DNA from: Anaerolineae bacterium
GTDB lineage: Bacteria > Chloroflexota > Anaerolineae > Aggregatilineales > J027
Assembly: GCA_012031655.1 (NCBI GenBank)
Contig: JAAUUD010000003.1
Location: forward strand, 1 to 35,976
Length of the DNA: 35,976 bases
Direction: 5' to 3'
Below the pieces are notes generated by a model. It saw nothing but the letters and a program-made list of their open reading frames with translations. It was not told where the DNA came from and did not search any database. A program made the position numbers and the translations under genes. Below are positions 18,442 through 28,520 of the stretch, in pieces (position 1 is the stretch's first letter; every line of letters starts with the position of its first letter).

Positions 18442-18839
18442 TGCGCCGCCTGATCCTTAGCTGGCTGGTCAACGCAGTGAGCTTGTTTGTGGTGGCCAGC
18501 GTGCTGCCGGGGGTTACGCTCGCTGAGGGGATCACTACCCTGCTGCTGGTGGCGTTGCTCATCGGGCTGATCAACGCTGTGCTACGCCCGTTGCTCTATT
18601 TTGCCAGTTGCGGCCTGATTGTATTAACGCTGGGGTTGATTATCCCCATCTTGAATGCGCTCTTGCTGCTGCTGGCGGATCGGCTGGCTGGGGATCGTTT
18701 TGAAATCGCTGGGATTGGTTGGGCCATCATCGCCGCGCTGATGATGGGCGTCATTAATGCCGTACTGACGCAGATTTTGGCGCCAGAAAAAGAGAAGAAA
18801 GACAAGGACAAAGGGCCATATGTCATTAACGCCCGTTAA
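18441..18839 (+). CDS. Small four-helix membrane protein (phage holin family 4 / YvlD-like)
   Basis: 132-residue protein of the PF04020 type, conserved in many bacteria with unknown cellular role; the name holin reflects similarity only. Four hydrophobic segments are visible at about 2-22, 30-52, 55-80 and 90-115. Between them lie the family-like GLINAVLRPLLYF and MMGVINAVLTQIL. The C-terminus is strongly charged (EKEKKDKDKG). It overlaps ybaB by one base and recR by 20 bases, so it is embedded in the dnaX-recR operon. That placement is less usual than the plain dnaX-ybaB-recR order. Confidence 0.85.
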   Translation: MRRLILSWLVNAVSLFVVASVLPGVTLAEGITTLLLVALLIGLINAVLRPLLYFASCGLIVLTLGLIIPILNALLLLLADRLAGDRFEIAGIGWAIIAALMMGVINAVLTQILAPEKEKKDKDKGPYVINAR

Positions 18840-19440
18840 CCGCAGCTTGCCGCCCAGCATCCAAAAAACCATTGAGGCGTTTTCGCGCTTGCCAGGCATT
18901 GGGCCGAAGTCTGCTTCGCGGCTCGCCTACTACCTGCTCCGTTCCCCGGATGAGGTAGCCCTGAGCCTGGCGGCTGCCCTGACCGACCTCAAGCAAAACA
19001 CGCGCTTTTGCAGCATTTGCTTTAATATTACCGAGCAGCCCATCTGTGCGATCTGCGCAGACGAGCGCCGCGATCGCGACAAGGTGGTGGTAGTGGAAGA
19101 ACCGTTAGACCTGGTGGCGATGGAGCGTACCAGGGCATATAACGGGCGCTACCATGTTCTGCACGGCGCGATCCGCCCGGTCGAGGGGATCGGTCCAGAT
19201 GATCTCAAAATTCGGGAGCTGGTTGCACGAATTCCGGCAGAAGGCATCCTTGAAGTCATCATCGCCACCAATCCCAGTACCGAAGGCGAAGCAACCGCGT
19301 TCACGGTGCAGCGTTACCTCGAAGGGCTGGGCGTGCGTATCACCCGCCTGGCGCGTGGTCTGCCCACAGGGAGCGACCTGGAGTATGTAGACTCTCTCAC
19401 GCTCACCCGTGCTCTGCAGGGCCGCTACGACCTCTCTTAA
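18820..19440 (+). CDS. recR: Recombination mediator protein RecR
   Basis: Acts with RecO (and RecF) to load RecA on single-stranded DNA during gap repair. The 206-residue protein has the N-terminal helix-hairpin-helix FSRLPGIGPKSASRLAYYLL near residue 21. Next come a C4 zinc finger, CSICFN...CAICADERRDRD, at about 65-80, then the TOPRIM segment VVVVEEPLDLVAMERT and the Walker-like GVRITRLARGLPTGSDLEYVD near the end. The ATG at 18820 lies inside the preceding membrane-protein gene, so translation is probably coupled. Length and motifs are standard. It is the last protein gene before the rRNA operon. Confidence 0.95.
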   Translation: MSLTPVNRSLPPSIQKTIEAFSRLPGIGPKSASRLAYYLLRSPDEVALSLAAALTDLKQNTRFCSICFNITEQPICAICADERRDRDKVVVVEEPLDLVAMERTRAYNGRYHVLHGAIRPVEGIGPDDLKIRELVARIPAEGILEVIIATNPSTEGEATAFTVQRYLEGLGVRITRLARGLPTGSDLEYVDSLTLTRALQGRYDLS

Positions 19441-19481
19441 ATCTCGTTTGGCTTGGCTCGCCCCCAAATCCAAAGTTTCCC

Positions 19482-19511
19482 TTGAGGACCCTTTCAAAGA
19501 TGGAGTAAGCT
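19482..19511 (+). promoter_or_regulatory. Possible distal rRNA promoter (P1)
   Basis: TTGAGG at 19482-19487 and TAAGCT at 19506-19511 are separated by 18 bases. The match is modest, but the same TAAGCT hexamer recurs in the spacer promoter ahead of 23S. It lies just upstream of the first leader element. Confidence 0.3.
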
Positions 19512-19567
19512 GCTCGCTACTAAATTGGGCAGCTCAAGAAACTGAGCATAAGAAGCGAGGACGCTGA

Positions 19568-19629
19568 AGCACGCTAGGTGGTTAGGGGGTAGAAACACCC
19601 TCCTACAAACGATCGCTGCCGTGCTCACC
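19568..19629 (+). ncRNA. Leader element copy 1: candidate structured RNA with pseudoknot pairing
   Basis: AGCACG (19568-19573) can pair with CGTGCT (19620-19625). GGTG (19577-19580) can pair with CACC (19626-19629), giving a crossing (H-type pseudoknot) arrangement. Between them TAGG-GGGT and ACCC-T-CCTA form a hairpin with one bulged T. The same plan recurs in copy 2 at 19770-19854 with different hairpin bases that still pair. Both share AGGTGGTTA and GAYCRCTGCCGTGCYCRCC. I do not recognise it as a named riboswitch or sRNA. No terminator follows this copy; the main rRNA promoter does. Confidence 0.45.
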
Positions 19630-19672
19630 AACGCAAGTTTAACCCAATTTAATCCAAAATCTTAAATCCCCC

Positions 19673-19701
19673 TTGACGGCAAAACAGGGTGGGAGTAATA
19701 T
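19673..19701 (+). promoter_or_regulatory. Main rRNA operon promoter (P2), sigma70-type
   Basis: TTGACG (19673-19678) and TAATAT (19696-19701) are separated by exactly 17 bases. A T-rich stretch follows, and transcription would start near 19708, about 285 bases before the 16S gene. This is the best promoter in the window. Confidence 0.75.
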
Positions 19702-19769
19702 ATTTTTTACGACGTCAACGAAGATCAAACTTCGGTGGGGTTGAGAAAACCGAGCGAAGGAGGAGGCGC

Positions 19770-19854
19770 GCACGCTGAGAGCAGCAAGCAGCTCAGGTGG
19801 TTAAGGGGGAGGGAAAGCCAGCCCCCGGTAAAGAGGACCACTGCCGTGCCCGCC
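19770..19854 (+). ncRNA. Leader element copy 2: candidate structured RNA with pseudoknot pairing
   Basis: Second, diverged copy of the element at 19568-19629. GCACG (19770-19774) pairs with CGTGC (19845-19849), and GGTGG (19796-19800) pairs with CCGCC (19850-19854). The two helices cross as in copy 1. The enclosed hairpin is GGGGG-AG-GG / CC-AG-CCCCC around AAAG, different in sequence from copy 1 but again paired. The spacer between the first two strands is longer (21 instead of 3 bases). The last base of this element is the first base of the terminator-like stem at 19854, so the two structures abut or compete. Confidence 0.5.
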
Positions 19855-19883
19855 GCCGCGCGAGAAAGCTCCGCGGCGTTTTT
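19854..19883 (+). terminator. Intrinsic-terminator-like hairpin in the 16S leader (candidate attenuator)
   Basis: CGCCGCG (19854-19860) pairs with CGCGGCG (19872-19878). It is extended by GAG/CTC around loop AAAG with one bulged C, and is followed directly by TTTTT. It lies about 145 bases after the predicted start of transcription and 108 bases before 16S. A stem this strong with a T-run would stop most transcription unless antitermination acts, so it may be a control point. It could also be part of rRNA precursor processing. Confidence 0.55.
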
Positions 19884-19991
19884 GATGCGAGGTTTGCACC
19901 TTAACAGCAGAATAGTGGTAAACAGCAAGTGCGTGCAACAAAAGCAAGAACCCAGCGTGCTCAGCTCTGCGGAGTGGAGCGCGAACAAATT

Positions 19992-21482
<1,491 letters not shown>

Positions 21483-21580
21483 TCTAAGGCTGGCTGAGCG
21501 CTCACGCGCCAGCCGCAAGCAGGCCAGGACTGTTTACCACTATTGTGCGGTTGAGAGGTCAACCGTGCGCCAGCTGGAGA

Positions 21581-21654
21581 GGGAATGTAGCTCAGCTGGT
21601 TAGAGCACTCGCCTGATAAGCGAGAGGTCACAGGTTCGAGTCCTGTCATTCCCA
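21581..21654 (+). tRNA. tRNA-Ile (anticodon GAT)
   Basis: Acceptor stem GGGAATG/CATTCCC, D arm GCTC/GAGC, anticodon stem CTCGC/GCGAG with loop CTGATAA giving GAT, and T loop TTCGAGT. It lies in the 16S-23S spacer, where tRNA-Ile is classical. CCA is not encoded. Confidence 0.97.
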
Positions 21655-21661
21655 TGTGGGC

Positions 21662-21734
21662 GGGGACATAGCTCAGCTGGGAGAGCGCCTGCTTTGCAAG
21701 CAGGAAGTCAGGGGTTCGAGTCCCCTTGTCTCCA
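21662..21734 (+). tRNA. tRNA-Ala (anticodon TGC)
   Basis: Acceptor stem GGGGACA/TGTCTCC (one G-U pair), anticodon stem CCTGC/GCAGG with loop TTTGCAA giving TGC, and T loop TTCGAGT. It follows tRNA-Ile by seven bases in the rRNA spacer. CCA is not encoded. Confidence 0.97.
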
Positions 21735-21745
21735 CAACCTGGAGG

Positions 21746-21774
21746 TTGACAGGCGGTTAGGGGTCTGGTAAGCT
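21746..21774 (+). promoter_or_regulatory. Internal promoter in the 16S-23S spacer
   Basis: A perfect TTGACA (21746-21751) is 17 bases from TAAGCT (21769-21774), which is preceded by TGG, an extended -10 arrangement. It lies 11 bases after tRNA-Ala and could drive 23S and 5S separately from 16S. The -10 box matches only three of six positions. Confidence 0.5.
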
Positions 21775-21837
21775 TTCAGGTAAGCAAGACCCTATCAAGA
21801 GGAGCACGCGAATTTGGGCAGCACGGCCATAACAAGA

Positions 21838-21900
21838 CGCAGGAGCAACGGCAGCTAGGGCGGCAAGTCCTGGCCCTGTCGGATGGACAAGACTCCTGCG
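21838..21900 (+). ncRNA. Candidate structured leader of 23S in the spacer
   Basis: CGCAGGAG (21838-21845) pairs with CTCCTGCG (21893-21900), enclosing AGGGC/GCCCT and other short complementarities. The last two bases of the outer stem are also the first two of the terminator stem that follows, so the two cannot both form fully. It shares the promoter-structure-terminator order of the 16S leader but no clear sequence identity with it. Confidence 0.4.
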
Positions 21901-21919
21901 ACCCGCGAGGGTCGTTTTT
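21899..21919 (+). terminator. Intrinsic-terminator-like hairpin ahead of 23S (candidate attenuator)
   Basis: CGACCC (21899-21904) and GGGTCG (21909-21914) close a GCGA tetraloop and run directly into TTTTTGTTT. It stands 110 bases upstream of 23S inside the rRNA operon, where an ordinary terminator would be harmful unless overcome by antitermination. Confidence 0.55.
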
Positions 21920-22029
21920 GTTTGGGGTAGCCCAGCGCGCGGCTTCGCACCTTACCAAGTGAATAAGCTGTAACAGATGCAGCAAGGCACGTAGAAGTTC
22001 AATTTCTCCGTACTCAGCCTGAAGTGAGT

Positions 22030-24824
<2,795 letters not shown>

Positions 24825-24902
24825 TTCAGGTCTTGAGTGCGGAGAAGTTGACCCTCTACGGTCGCCTGCAGCCTATCACAGCTTATTCACCCCCCCCACA
24901 CC

Positions 24903-25052
24903 GCGTGGGGCAGCGGTTTGTTGGTGGCTCCCGCGCTGGGGGTACACCTGGTCCCTTCCCGAACCCAGTCGTTAAGTCCAGCAGCGCCAATGGTACTTGG
25001 GGAGCCATCCCCTGGGAGAGTAGGCCGCCGCCAACAAACCCCCGCCCCACGC
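24903..25052 (+). other. Processing stem around 5S rRNA
   Basis: GCGTGGGGC (24903-24911) is perfectly complementary to GCCCCACGC (25044-25052). The stem continues inward with the 5S terminal helix GGTTTGTTGG/CCAACAAACC across a three-base internal loop on each side. It is a likely RNase recognition stem for releasing 5S from the precursor. Confidence 0.6.
24917..25038 (+). rRNA. rrf: 5S ribosomal RNA
   Basis: Terminal helix TTTGTTGGTGG with CCGCCAACAAA, internal CCCGAACCCAGTCGTTAAG, and CCTGGGAGAGTAGG near the 3' side are all typical. Ends are estimated from the terminal helix, about 122 bases. It follows 23S by roughly 90 bases, completing the 16S-Ile-Ala-23S-5S order. Confidence 0.94.
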
Positions 25053-25130
25053 CACACTCCCCACACTTTTCCACCATCCCTCAAAAATTTTATCCCTATA
25101 TCCCCTTTTTCAAATTGCCCTGAATATGGC

Positions 25131-25136
25131 TATAAT
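25131..25136 (+). promoter_or_regulatory. -10 box giving a leaderless HAD phosphatase transcript
   Basis: A perfect TATAAT ends six bases before the ATG at 25143, so the predicted transcript begins at the start codon. No ribosome binding site precedes the ATG. The -35 box is poor. Confidence 0.55.
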
Positions 25137-25142
25137 TCAGGC

Positions 25143-25802
25143 ATGACACTTCTCGATGGCATCACACACATCATATTTGATCTGGACGGTCTGCTCGTTG
25201 ACACCGAGCCGCTCTGGCAGGCTGGCGAAAGTGCCATCCTGGCGCGCTATGGAACCGCCTGGGACCCGGAAATAGCGAAAACACACATTGGCCGCCGCCT
25301 GGACGAGGCTGCTGCTGCCATGATTGCTGGCTATGGATTGCCCTTAGCGGCTGCCGTGCTGGAAGCGGAAATTCTGGAAGACGTCGTTGCCCGTACTGCG
25401 CATGAATTGGTGGCCATGCCCGGCGCCGACGAACTGGTGCGGCGTGCTTATTCTGCGGGCTATCCGCTGGCGATTGCCAGTAGCTCCCCCCGCTATTACA
25501 TTGAAGCCGTGGTGCAGCAAAGTGGCTGGGCTGGCCTGATTACCCACATCGCCAGCGCCTATGAAGCACCACAGGGCAAGCCTGCGCCAGACGTTTATCT
25601 GGATGCAATTGCTCGGCTGGAAACCACCGCCGCGCGTTGCATCGCATTCGAAGACAGCCCCACGGGTGCTCGGGCGGCGCAGGCCGCTGGGTTACGTACC
25701 GTTGCTGTTCCAGGGCATGGCTTTACCCCGCAGGATTACCTGGGCATTGTGGACCATGTTCTGCCCTCATTGCTGGAAATCCTCCCCCTCATTAAAACCT
25801 AA
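25143..25802 (+). CDS. HAD superfamily phosphatase/phosphomutase (beta-phosphoglucomutase-like subfamily)
   Basis: Soluble phosphohydrolase with a C1-type cap, acting on a small sugar phosphate or related metabolite. Motif I is IIFDLDGLLVDTEPL with the nucleophile and acid/base Asp near residues 13-15. The helical cap spans about 18-80. Motif II is AIASSSPRYYIE near residue 110, motif III the Lys in APQGKPAPDVYLD near 144, and motif IV CIAFEDSPTGARAA near 168. The 219-residue length fits YcjU/HxpB/PGMB-like enzymes. The frame is open upstream through the 5S gene, but ATG at 25143 is the only sensible start. It is the first gene after the rRNA operon. The substrate is not predictable. Confidence 0.9.
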   Translation: MTLLDGITHIIFDLDGLLVDTEPLWQAGESAILARYGTAWDPEIAKTHIGRRLDEAAAAMIAGYGLPLAAAVLEAEILEDVVARTAHELVAMPGADELVRRAYSAGYPLAIASSSPRYYIEAVVQQSGWAGLITHIASAYEAPQGKPAPDVYLDAIARLETTAARCIAFEDSPTGARAAQAAGLRTVAVPGHGFTPQDYLGIVDHVLPSLLEILPLIKT

Positions 25803-25803
25803 T

Positions 25804-25832
25804 TTGTTCCTCTCTGGCCTATTGAGTAGACT
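25804..25832 (+). promoter_or_regulatory. Candidate promoter of the TusA-like gene (leaderless)
   Basis: TTGTTC (25804-25809) and TAGACT (25827-25832) are 17 bases apart, and the ATG follows after six bases at 25839. Transcription would start at the start codon. No ribosome binding site is visible. Confidence 0.5.
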
Positions 25833-25838
25833 AGGACT

Positions 25839-26072
25839 ATGAATATCCAGCCTACAGATACCTTCTCGACACAGCTGGAAGTTTGCTACGAAGTTCTTCT
25901 GTTCCTGTCCACGCGCATGCAACGCCTGGCACCGGGGGAAATTCTGGAGTTTATTAGCTGCGACCCGGATGCACCCCGTGCTGTCGAAGAGTGGACTGCG
26001 TTACGCAGCTACGAACTTCTTGCTGTTGAAGCCCTGGAAGATGGTCAAACTCGTTTTCTGATTCGGAGATAA
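25839..26072 (+). CDS. TusA/SirA-fold small protein with altered Cys-Pro motif
   Basis: A 77-residue protein with the beta-alpha-beta-alpha-beta layout of TusA sulfur carriers. LEVCYEVLLFLSTRMQRLAPGE corresponds to the CPxP helix region, LEFISCDPDAPRAVEEWTA to the DP-helix region, and the end FLIRR to the last strand. The Cys (residue 16) is kept, but the following Pro is replaced by Tyr, so sulfur transfer in the usual sense is doubtful. It is followed three bases later by a lipoprotein gene with GGAG ahead of its ATG, so the two form an operon. Function is inferred from fold similarity only. Confidence 0.7.
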   Translation: MNIQPTDTFSTQLEVCYEVLLFLSTRMQRLAPGEILEFISCDPDAPRAVEEWTALRSYELLAVEALEDGQTRFLIRR

Positions 26073-26075
26073 CCG

Positions 26076-28505
26076 ATGAGCCCCAAAAGATGGTTGCTGA
26101 TCATCGCCCTGGCCCTGATGGCGGGCCTGCTGGTTGCTTGCAATGGCGATGATGACGCGGATTCAACCGCCCAGGACGTTAGCTCCGCGCCAGAAACCAC
26201 GGCGGAGGCAGCCCCGGAAACAGAAGTCGCCCAGGCCCCCACAGAAACGGTAGAAGTAACCGAGGAAGCGGTTCCAACGGTCACGCCGCAACGCAATGCC
26301 CCGCTACTCACCGCCACAGCCATCCTGTTGCAAGCGACAGAGATGCGCCTGAGTGCCATCCAGGCGACTGGCGAAGCTCGGTCTGCGTCCACGGGAACCG
26401 CGATTGTTGAAAACGCCCTGGGGACAGCCACAGCAGCCGGCACCGAAGCCCCCACAGCGACCGAAGTAGCCCAGCAACCAACGGCATCGCCAACCCGCAA
26501 TCGGCAGAACAACTTGCTCCTGACTGCGACTGCCCTCCTGGCCGATCAAACGGCCACTGCCGCCGCACCCACGCAGGTTCCCATGGCAACTGCCACCCCA
26601 ACGGAGGCTCAACCGACCGCAACAGAAGTGCTCCCCTCCAGTACACCTAGCGCCAGCCCCACCGTAACCCGAACGAATACTCCAACTGCTGTGGCAACCG
26701 CTACCGTGACGCCTACCGAAGTAGCGCCCGACCTGGAAGCTACGATAAGCGCTGCCGTTGCGGGCACGCTCACGGCTTTGCCGCCTGGTGTCAGCTTGAC
26801 CGAAGGAGCTTCTTTTGCCTTGCAGGTGGCGCCAGAGGTGGGCCTGAGCTTTATGGCCCCCGAGGATTGGCAAGCCGTGCTGGAGGGGCGTACTGCCTTG
26901 CTCCAATCGCCGGACCGGACCAGCGGCTTAATCATCCAGCGGGGAAGCCGGGTGTTCCTGGTGAGCCTGGGCTTGCTAGGCCAGGCTGAAGACCTGGAAA
27001 GTGCCCTGGCGGATGTTTCTTTGAGTGACCAGGCCCCGCAAATCCAGAATGTAAATCCCTTACCGGTGGATGTGCTGGGCGTACCCACCCTGGAGCTGCG
27101 CGCGCAGGATGTATCCTCCGTCACGCTGGCCTATTTGCTCACCCTGGCCGAGGATGATTATGCGCTGGTGGTGGCCTATGCACCGCTGGCACAAGCGCAG
27201 GTCTTCGAGCAGACCGTTTTGCGCCCGGTGCTCTTCTCGCTGGATGATGCGACGGGCGCCAGCGCCGTGGCTACCCCGACGGCCACCGAGGCTGCGGGTG
27301 CTTCTACAGCGACCACGCTCCCGGCGAGTGCCACGCCGCTCCCCACTAGCGCCATAGTCACGCCACTGCCCCAGGTCAGCCCAACAGAGGCCGCCACAGA
27401 GACGCCAGCGACGCTCCCTGCACCCCCCACCGAGATGGGGCAGGCCACGCCGCAGCCAGGCTTCCAGAACTTTAGCAGCCTCTCGCTACGGATCAACTTC
27501 CAATATCCCAGCAATAGCACCCTGGAGCAAGATGGGCCGATTGTCGTGGTGACTTCCGAAGAAAACCAGCAGGCGCGGGTGGTTTTCATCCGCTTGACGC
27601 CGCAGGAATTTGTGGAGGTTGACCTGTTTACGGATGCTTCGGACCCGCAGTTGGCGCTCGAAGGTCTGGTCGAAGAAGCGCTGGATCAGGAATTCTCGGT
27701 TGAGGACGTGGAGCTTTTCGGCTTTACCACCTACCGAGCCGAGCTGGGCTTCCTCCCCGAACTCTATGCAGCCTACTACCTGGTAGACCTGGGTTCGGAA
27801 TGGCTGTACATCTTGGCGGTGGCGCCGCAACAGGCCGTTGATTTCAAAGAAACCTTTGTTGATCCCATCCTGGGGAGCCTGGCCATCACGCCGCCCCTGG
27901 ATGCCATCGCAACAGAAGCGGTGGAGTTCCCCAGCCGCTACACCAGCCCAACAACTGGCATATCGGTCCCCGTGTTCGAAGATACAGTCGCTACAGAGGG
28001 TGAAACCAGCTTTAGCCTGGCCTTTACGGAAAGGGTTGTGGTGACGCTTCAGCGCGGCACGCCTCAGGACTTACTGGCGCGCGGGGTCATCACCAACGAT
28101 ATTGGCCTGATTGCCGCCGTTCGTAGCATCGCAGAACGCTTTGGGGTGCAGGATGTAACTGTGGAGCCAGACCGCAACCTGCCTTATTCTCGGGCGGCCT
28201 ATGTGGAGTTCGAGGTCGAGGGTGTGGGCTACCACTTTAGCGCGGCTGTGGTGGATGAGGTCGAGAACGAGTGGCTGGTGGTGGAGGTCAGCGGCCCTGC
28301 TGAGGTCTTTGCAAGCTTTGTCGCCACGACCCTGAACAGCTTTTTGCAGCAGGTCCAGCTGGAAGAAGGCTTTGTGGCGCCTAGCGGAGCCAGCACACCG
28401 GCTCAACCGACCACTGGCAGCGCTACACCCACGCTGCAACCCACCTACACGCTGCAACCCACCTACACGCCGCTGCCCACCTATACCCAACCCGCCAATC
28501 CTTAA
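26076..28505 (+). CDS. Large lipoprotein with Thr/Pro/Ala-rich linkers and three similar globular regions
   Basis: Secreted, lipid-anchored protein of 809 residues. The signal peptide MSPKRWLLIIALALMAGLL ends in the lipobox VAC, with Cys at residue 22. A long Thr/Ala/Pro-rich region to about residue 240 holds two similar units (NAPLLTATAILLQATEM and NNLLLTATALLADQTAT). Three globular stretches follow at about 245-390, 465-605 and 620-765. Each reads like a PsbP/DUF1795-type unit with strands, a central helix and an ending such as FEQTVLRPVL, FKETFVDPIL or FASFVATTLNSFL. A second TP-rich linker separates the first and second. The C-terminus has three copies of a six-residue T-LQPTY-like repeat. 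Role unknown. The gene ends just before a strong terminator. Confidence 0.8.
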   Translation: MSPKRWLLIIALALMAGLLVACNGDDDADSTAQDVSSAPETTAEAAPETEVAQAPTETVEVTEEAVPTVTPQRNAPLLTATAILLQATEMRLSAIQATGEARSASTGTAIVENALGTATAAGTEAPTATEVAQQPTASPTRNRQNNLLLTATALLADQTATAAAPTQVPMATATPTEAQPTATEVLPSSTPSASPTVTRTNTPTAVATATVTPTEVAPDLEATISAAVAGTLTALPPGVSLTEGASFALQVAPEVGLSFMAPEDWQAVLEGRTALLQSPDRTSGLIIQRGSRVFLVSLGLLGQAEDLESALADVSLSDQAPQIQNVNPLPVDVLGVPTLELRAQDVSSVTLAYLLTLAEDDYALVVAYAPLAQAQVFEQTVLRPVLFSLDDATGASAVATPTATEAAGASTATTLPASATPLPTSAIVTPLPQVSPTEAATETPATLPAPPTEMGQATPQPGFQNFSSLSLRINFQYPSNSTLEQDGPIVVVTSEENQQARVVFIRLTPQEFVEVDLFTDASDPQLALEGLVEEALDQEFSVEDVELFGFTTYRAELGFLPELYAAYYLVDLGSEWLYILAVAPQQAVDFKETFVDPILGSLAITPPLDAIATEAVEFPSRYTSPTTGISVPVFEDTVATEGETSFSLAFTERVVVTLQRGTPQDLLARGVITNDIGLIAAVRSIAERFGVQDVTVEPDRNLPYSRAAYVEFEVEGVGYHFSAAVVDEVENEWLVVEVSGPAEVFASFVATTLNSFLQQVQLEEGFVAPSGASTPAQPTTGSATPTLQPTYTLQPTYTPLPTYTQPANP
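28431..28484 (+). repeat. 18-bp tandem repeat, three copies, at the lipoprotein 3' end
   Basis: ACGCTGCAACCCACCTAC occurs at 28431-28448 and again exactly at 28449-28466. A degenerate third copy (ACGCCGCTGCCCACCTAT) lies at 28467-28484. It encodes the repeated TLQPTY units, so changes in copy number would keep the frame. Confidence 0.9.
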
Positions 28506-28520
28506 CGCGCAGATTGGGTG

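Noticed and set aside
19577-19629. T-box-like reading of AGGTGGTTA in the rRNA leader
   Set aside because: The invariant T-box bulge reads GGTGGNACC with a downstream complement. Here it is GGTGGTTA, there is no specifier stem, and the downstream gene is rRNA, so a T-box is not supported.
26304-27124. Minus-strand open frames of up to 200 codons opposite the lipoprotein
   Set aside because: They are shadows of the Thr/Ala/Pro-rich coding sequence and show only low-complexity Gly/Arg/Ser composition.
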